Source: Peribolospora baueri
Taxonomy: Eukaryota; Basidiomycota; Peribolosporomycetes; Peribolosporales; Peribolosporaceae
DNA length: 64,000 nt
NCBI GenBank assembly: GCA_029717555.1
Contig: JAMDHS010000028.1
Span: forward strand, 172,079 to 236,078
Reading direction: 5' to 3'
Numbering within the stretch: position 1 is the stretch's first letter; each line of letters begins with the position of its first letter. Under the pieces are notes generated by a model. The model saw nothing but the letters and a program-made list of their open reading frames with translations, ran no database searches and was not told the DNA's origin. Shown one piece after another: positions 60,972 to 64,000 of this stretch. The translations under genes and the position numbers were made by a program.

Positions 60972-61462
60972 GAGCCGGCGCAATGTTTTAATAGGCCCTG
61001 TACGCGTGTGCACGATGCCGGGGCCCGCCCAGAGTAGCTTGGAGCTGGAACGCTCGAGTGGTGCTCCTATCCTATCCTCGAGTGCTCCAACAGCTCATGA
61101 AGCCCATGTGTGCGCGTATGTATGTGCGTATGTGGGTGGGCGGTGAAGGGTGTATCAGGCCGCGGAATAGAAAGCGTGCTGCCCTCGGGGATTACGACGT
61201 GGATTAATCGCGGGCAGTATGCACTGTAAAGGCTCCACCGCGTTGTCAATCCCTTCTCGTCATGGCCACCACCATCTATCTGGCACCGGCATAGCCATCC
61301 CTCGGCCAGGTGCGCTCGCTTAGCCCCCCGCCTTTCGGCTGCCCAGCACCTCCACCAGGCCCTCTCTTCTCCCCGTCCATCTCCCCTTCGCCAGCGTGCA
61401 AGCTGCTTGCACAAACACTCACCGGGCCCCGGACCGGCGCCTCATCCTCTCGCCAGCCAGCC

Positions 61463-62025
61463 ATGGGCAAGGACCCCGTGCTCAAGCCGTCGCGCACCAA
61501 GGCCACTCAGGTGTGCGAAGTCTGTAGGAAGAGAAAGCGAAAGGTGAGTGTATGTGTGTGTGAGAAAGTGTAGAGAGACCACAAACCGGACGCCGGTGGC
61601 CGCTTCCTGCTGCCGCTTTGGTCTGGCTCGCGTGAGCCAGGCGTTCGTTCGTGCGACCGGTTCTGCCCAATGTTCGCTTGGCGGATTTCGTCGGATCGTC
61701 GACGACTGACCGGGCGCGTTCCTCTTCGACCTCGATCGACGTCGGCGGCCCAGTGCGACGGCGTTCGCCCCGCTTGCGGCCTATGCCAGTCGCTCCGCCG
61801 GCCGTGCCAGTACGACCTTTTCTCCGACAAGCGCAAGTGCGTCGTCTCCTTCCGCCGCCATCCGTGCCGTACGATACGTGTTCCTCCTGTTCCACTGACC
61901 TCCTCGCTGACTCTTCCCAGCGCCCCCTCACTTCACGCCCCGCAGGCCGCCCACGTCTTCTTATATCGAAGCACTCAAGTCTCGTATATCCCTCCTCGAG
62001 GCCCAGTGCCGTGTCCAGGTCGCGC
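61463..62025 (+). CDS. Zn2Cys6 transcription factor, N-terminal part resolved
   Basis: Three exons are clear: 61463-61543, 61754-61836 and 61946-62025. They encode MGKDPVLKPSRTKATQ, then the cluster CEVCRKRKRKCDGVRPAC and GLCQSLRRPC (C-x2-C-x6-C-x6-C-x2-C-x6-C), a linker, and the coiled-coil start YIEALKSRISLLEAQC. This is the standard layout of fungal Gal4-type regulators, which normally continue for 400-700 residues with a middle homology domain. After the donor at 62026 only about 600 bases remain before the next gene; a Ser-rich frame there (SSEHDPTHDSSSPSPSTF, about 62058-62110) may belong to it. The rest appears missing, so the gene is either short or truncated. Confidence 0.6.
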
Positions 62026-62623
62026 GTGAGCGCGACGACGGATACCGCCTCAGCAGGCGTGCTCATGTCGTCGGAACACGACCCCACCCACGACTCTTCC
62101 TCCCCTTCGCCTTCGACGTTCGCCAGCCACCTCTCCGGGGCCAGCGACTTCATAGCGTCGGACATGTGCGGTCTTTCGTTCGCTTTCCTGTCGATCACAA
62201 TCGCCCGTGTATTCTGCCAACTGTAGTCAGGCGTCGCAATACTCATCACCTGGATGTTCACCAGCAATGTTCTTTTCCCGCCCTCGATGCTCCTCGCCCG
62301 GCGCCAGGGCAGCCACGTCCTGGAGGGCGCCAGCGCGAGCAAGGCTCGATGATATTTTTACCCCTCGTCCGATGGCAACGACGGGGGATGGCCGACGTAG
62401 CCAGGTCGAAGCGAAGGGCACATGGCCCTGATCGAGGCGGCCTCCAGCCCACGTGGTCCGGCACGACGCGACCGGCAAACCGCTCACCCCGGCCCGGAAG
62501 CAAGGCTACCCCGCAGGCCAGGGACGCGACGGCAGATGAATCCTGCTCAGCCCCGTCTTTCTCTTCTCCCCCTTCCCTCATCCTCCTGCCTCCCCCCTCC
62601 CGCCAAAACAGCCCAGACACACC

Positions 62624-63949
62624 ATGAAGGCCTTTGTCATCGAGCGACATATCAAGCCTCACGAGCTCCCAGCCACCCTCCGCGATGACGTACCGCCCCC
62701 CAAGGTCGGCAAGGATCAGGTGCTCGTAGAGGTGTACTCTGCGGTGAGCTAACATGAAGCGAATGCGTGAACACGGAGACGCCGTCCGGGCTCAGACTCG
62801 TTTGAGAACTTGAGCTTGGAGACCCCGGGCGATGTCGGTGGAAAGTGGCGCACTGCGTCGAGCGCCAGCTTCGCCCCAAGGCAGACCAGCTCCTATCTCA
62901 CGTCACTCCGAGTGCTGACTGAGCTCGAGCCGCCTTTGCTCTCCTCTGCCCCACCGATCCCCGCTTCAGGCTCTTAACTTTTTTGACATTCTCCAAATCC
63001 AAGGTATGGCCGTTTCGTTCGGAAAACCCCCGTTCTCTTCGTTCGGAAAACCCCCGTTCTCGTCCTTTCTCACTTGCCGTCTTTTTCTGAACGCCCCGTC
63101 CCCGCTAGGCAAATACCAGAACCAGCCCCCACACCCTTACGTCCCCGGCGCCGAGTTCGCCGGCGTCATTTCCTCCCGCTCTCCCATCCCCGAAGGGTGC
63201 CCCTACGCTCCGGGCACGCGCGTCTTTGGCGCCACTCAGGGCGCGTACGGAGAGCTGGCCGCTGCAGATTGGCAGAAGCTTGTGCCTGTCCCGGAGGGGA
63301 TGAGCTTTGAAGAGGCCAGCGGACTTTTCGTGACTTATCCTACCAGCTACGCCGCTCTCGTCATCAGGGCCAAGGTGCAGAAGGGTGAGTGTCAGGTCCT
63401 CGTTTCTTCCAGTGCCGTCCTCCGGCGATACGACCATCACTTCCACTCTCTTTCCCCTCTGTTCGCAGGTGAGACCGTTCTCGTCCACGCGGGCGCGGGC
63501 GGCGTAGGTCTGTGCGCCATCCAGATAGCGAAAGCGCTAGGAGCGACGGTGATAGCGACAGCGGGGTCGGAGGACAAACTGGAGGTGTGCAAGCGGTTCG
63601 GCGGAGCGGACTTTGTGATCAATTACCGGGATACGAAGAAGTGGCAGGAGGAGGTCAAGAGGATCACCAAGGGCAAGGGTGCAGATGTGGTTTACGATCC
63701 TGTTGGCATGGTTCAGGTGTGTCTTCGGAGAAGGCCCGTAGGACGACTAGCGGCGGCTTGGCCAAGGTGGAGTCGCTCATGCTCACGCCCACCCGCGCCG
63801 GGTCCTCCAACCGTCCCTTGCTCAGTCCTCGCTGAAAATCATCGCCTGGAACGGTCGTATCCTCGTCGTCGGCTTTGCAGCCGGTTCGATTGAAAAAGTG
63901 AGCTCCTCTTTATTTTCCTTTCCTCGCGCTGCACTACTCCTGTAGCTCT

Positions 63950-64000
<51 letters not shown>
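62624..64000 (+). CDS. Quinone oxidoreductase-like MDR dehydrogenase, 5' part
   Basis: Exons 62624-62743, 62970-63003, 63109-63384, 63469-63716 and 63826-63897 join in frame; the gene continues past the window through an intron that ends in a poly-T run. The protein begins MKAFVIERHIKPHELPATL and has the zeta-crystallin/quinone-oxidoreductase layout: ALNFFDILQIQGKYQ, HPYVPGAEFAGVI, the NADPH-binding loop VHAGAGGVGLCAIQIAKALG and GADVVYDPVGM. No zinc-binding Cys/His of alcohol dehydrogenases is seen, so it is the zinc-free type. It probably reduces quinones or enones with NADPH. The C-terminal third is outside the window. Confidence 0.85.
63012..63060 (+). repeat. Tandem duplication of about 24 bases in an intron
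   Basis: The unit containing TTCGGAAAACCCCCGTTCTC occurs twice in direct repeat inside the second intron of the MDR gene. It does not touch the splice sites. Confidence 0.8.
63951..64000. repeat. Poly-T run of at least 50 bases at the window end
   Basis: Uninterrupted T from 63951 to the last base. It falls in an intron of the MDR gene, on the transcribed orientation a pyrimidine tract. If this is a contig end, an assembly artefact is possible. Confidence 0.8.

Overview
The window is nuclear DNA of a filamentous or yeast-like fungus, most probably a basidiomycete. Nearly every gene is cut by several short introns (mostly about 48-110 bases, GT..AG, donors usually GTGAGT or close variants). 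Coding sequence is GC-rich, and genes lie on both strands with no operons. The protein families fit this (mitochondrial uS9m, Mdl1, Trm82, Wss1, Zn2Cys6 regulators, a GH17 glucanase). A high-GC Pucciniomycotina or Ustilaginomycotina yeast is my guess, but the species cannot be read from the sequence. All exon joins below were made by eye; for most genes the spliced frame closes exactly on a stop codon, so I trust them.

Layout, left to right. 1-461: end of mitochondrial ribosomal protein uS9m (+). 575-2034: RWD/DUF1115 protein (-). 2811-4937: secreted GH17 protein with an altered catalytic motif (+). 5183-6267: unidentified gene (+) containing a short AT-rich insert that looks like mitochondrial homing-endonuclease DNA. 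6647-8550: NASP/Hif1 histone chaperone (-). 9147-11669: CUE-Smr nuclease (+). 11798-14445: amidase (-). 15327-17474: secreted phosphodiesterase-like protein (-). 19162-22295: two broken genes side by side, a type-B carboxylesterase and a short-chain dehydrogenase remnant (+). 22953-24510: eIF4E2/4EHP (+). 25052-27458: F-box-like protein (-). 27825-31707: NAD synthetase QNS1, 14 exons (+). 32012-34347: TRM82 (-). 35057-35224: DOPA-dioxygenase remnant (-). 35902-37070: Zn2Cys6 protein (-). 38560-41163: METTL25-type methyltransferase (+). 41468-44604: mitochondrial ABC exporter MDL1 (+). 45641-48105: a degraded stretch with a broken secreted-protein gene, a stray exon and one unidentified gene. 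48736-50414: PP2A catalytic subunit (-). 51237-53447: WSS1 protease (-). 54052-56351: SLC35F transporter (+). 57871-59483: triple-KH RNA-binding protein (-). 60230-61140: uncertain exon fragments. 61463-62025: short Zn2Cys6 gene (+). 62624-64000: quinone-oxidoreductase-like gene (+), which runs into a 50-base poly-T at the window end.

The genes are mostly housekeeping and do not form one pathway or cluster. What stands out is the contrast between some 17 genes whose frames are perfect across up to 14 exons and four or five neighbours with clear lesions (frameshifts, missing domains). Because the intact genes show the base calls are good, the lesions probably reflect real gene decay. The other unusual features are a candidate nuclear insertion of mitochondrial intron DNA, very small exons (6, 8, 10, 10, 14, 17 and 17 coding bases), and long A/T homopolymers of 27, 28 and at least 50 bases. 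I saw no tRNA, rRNA, CRISPR array or intact transposon.
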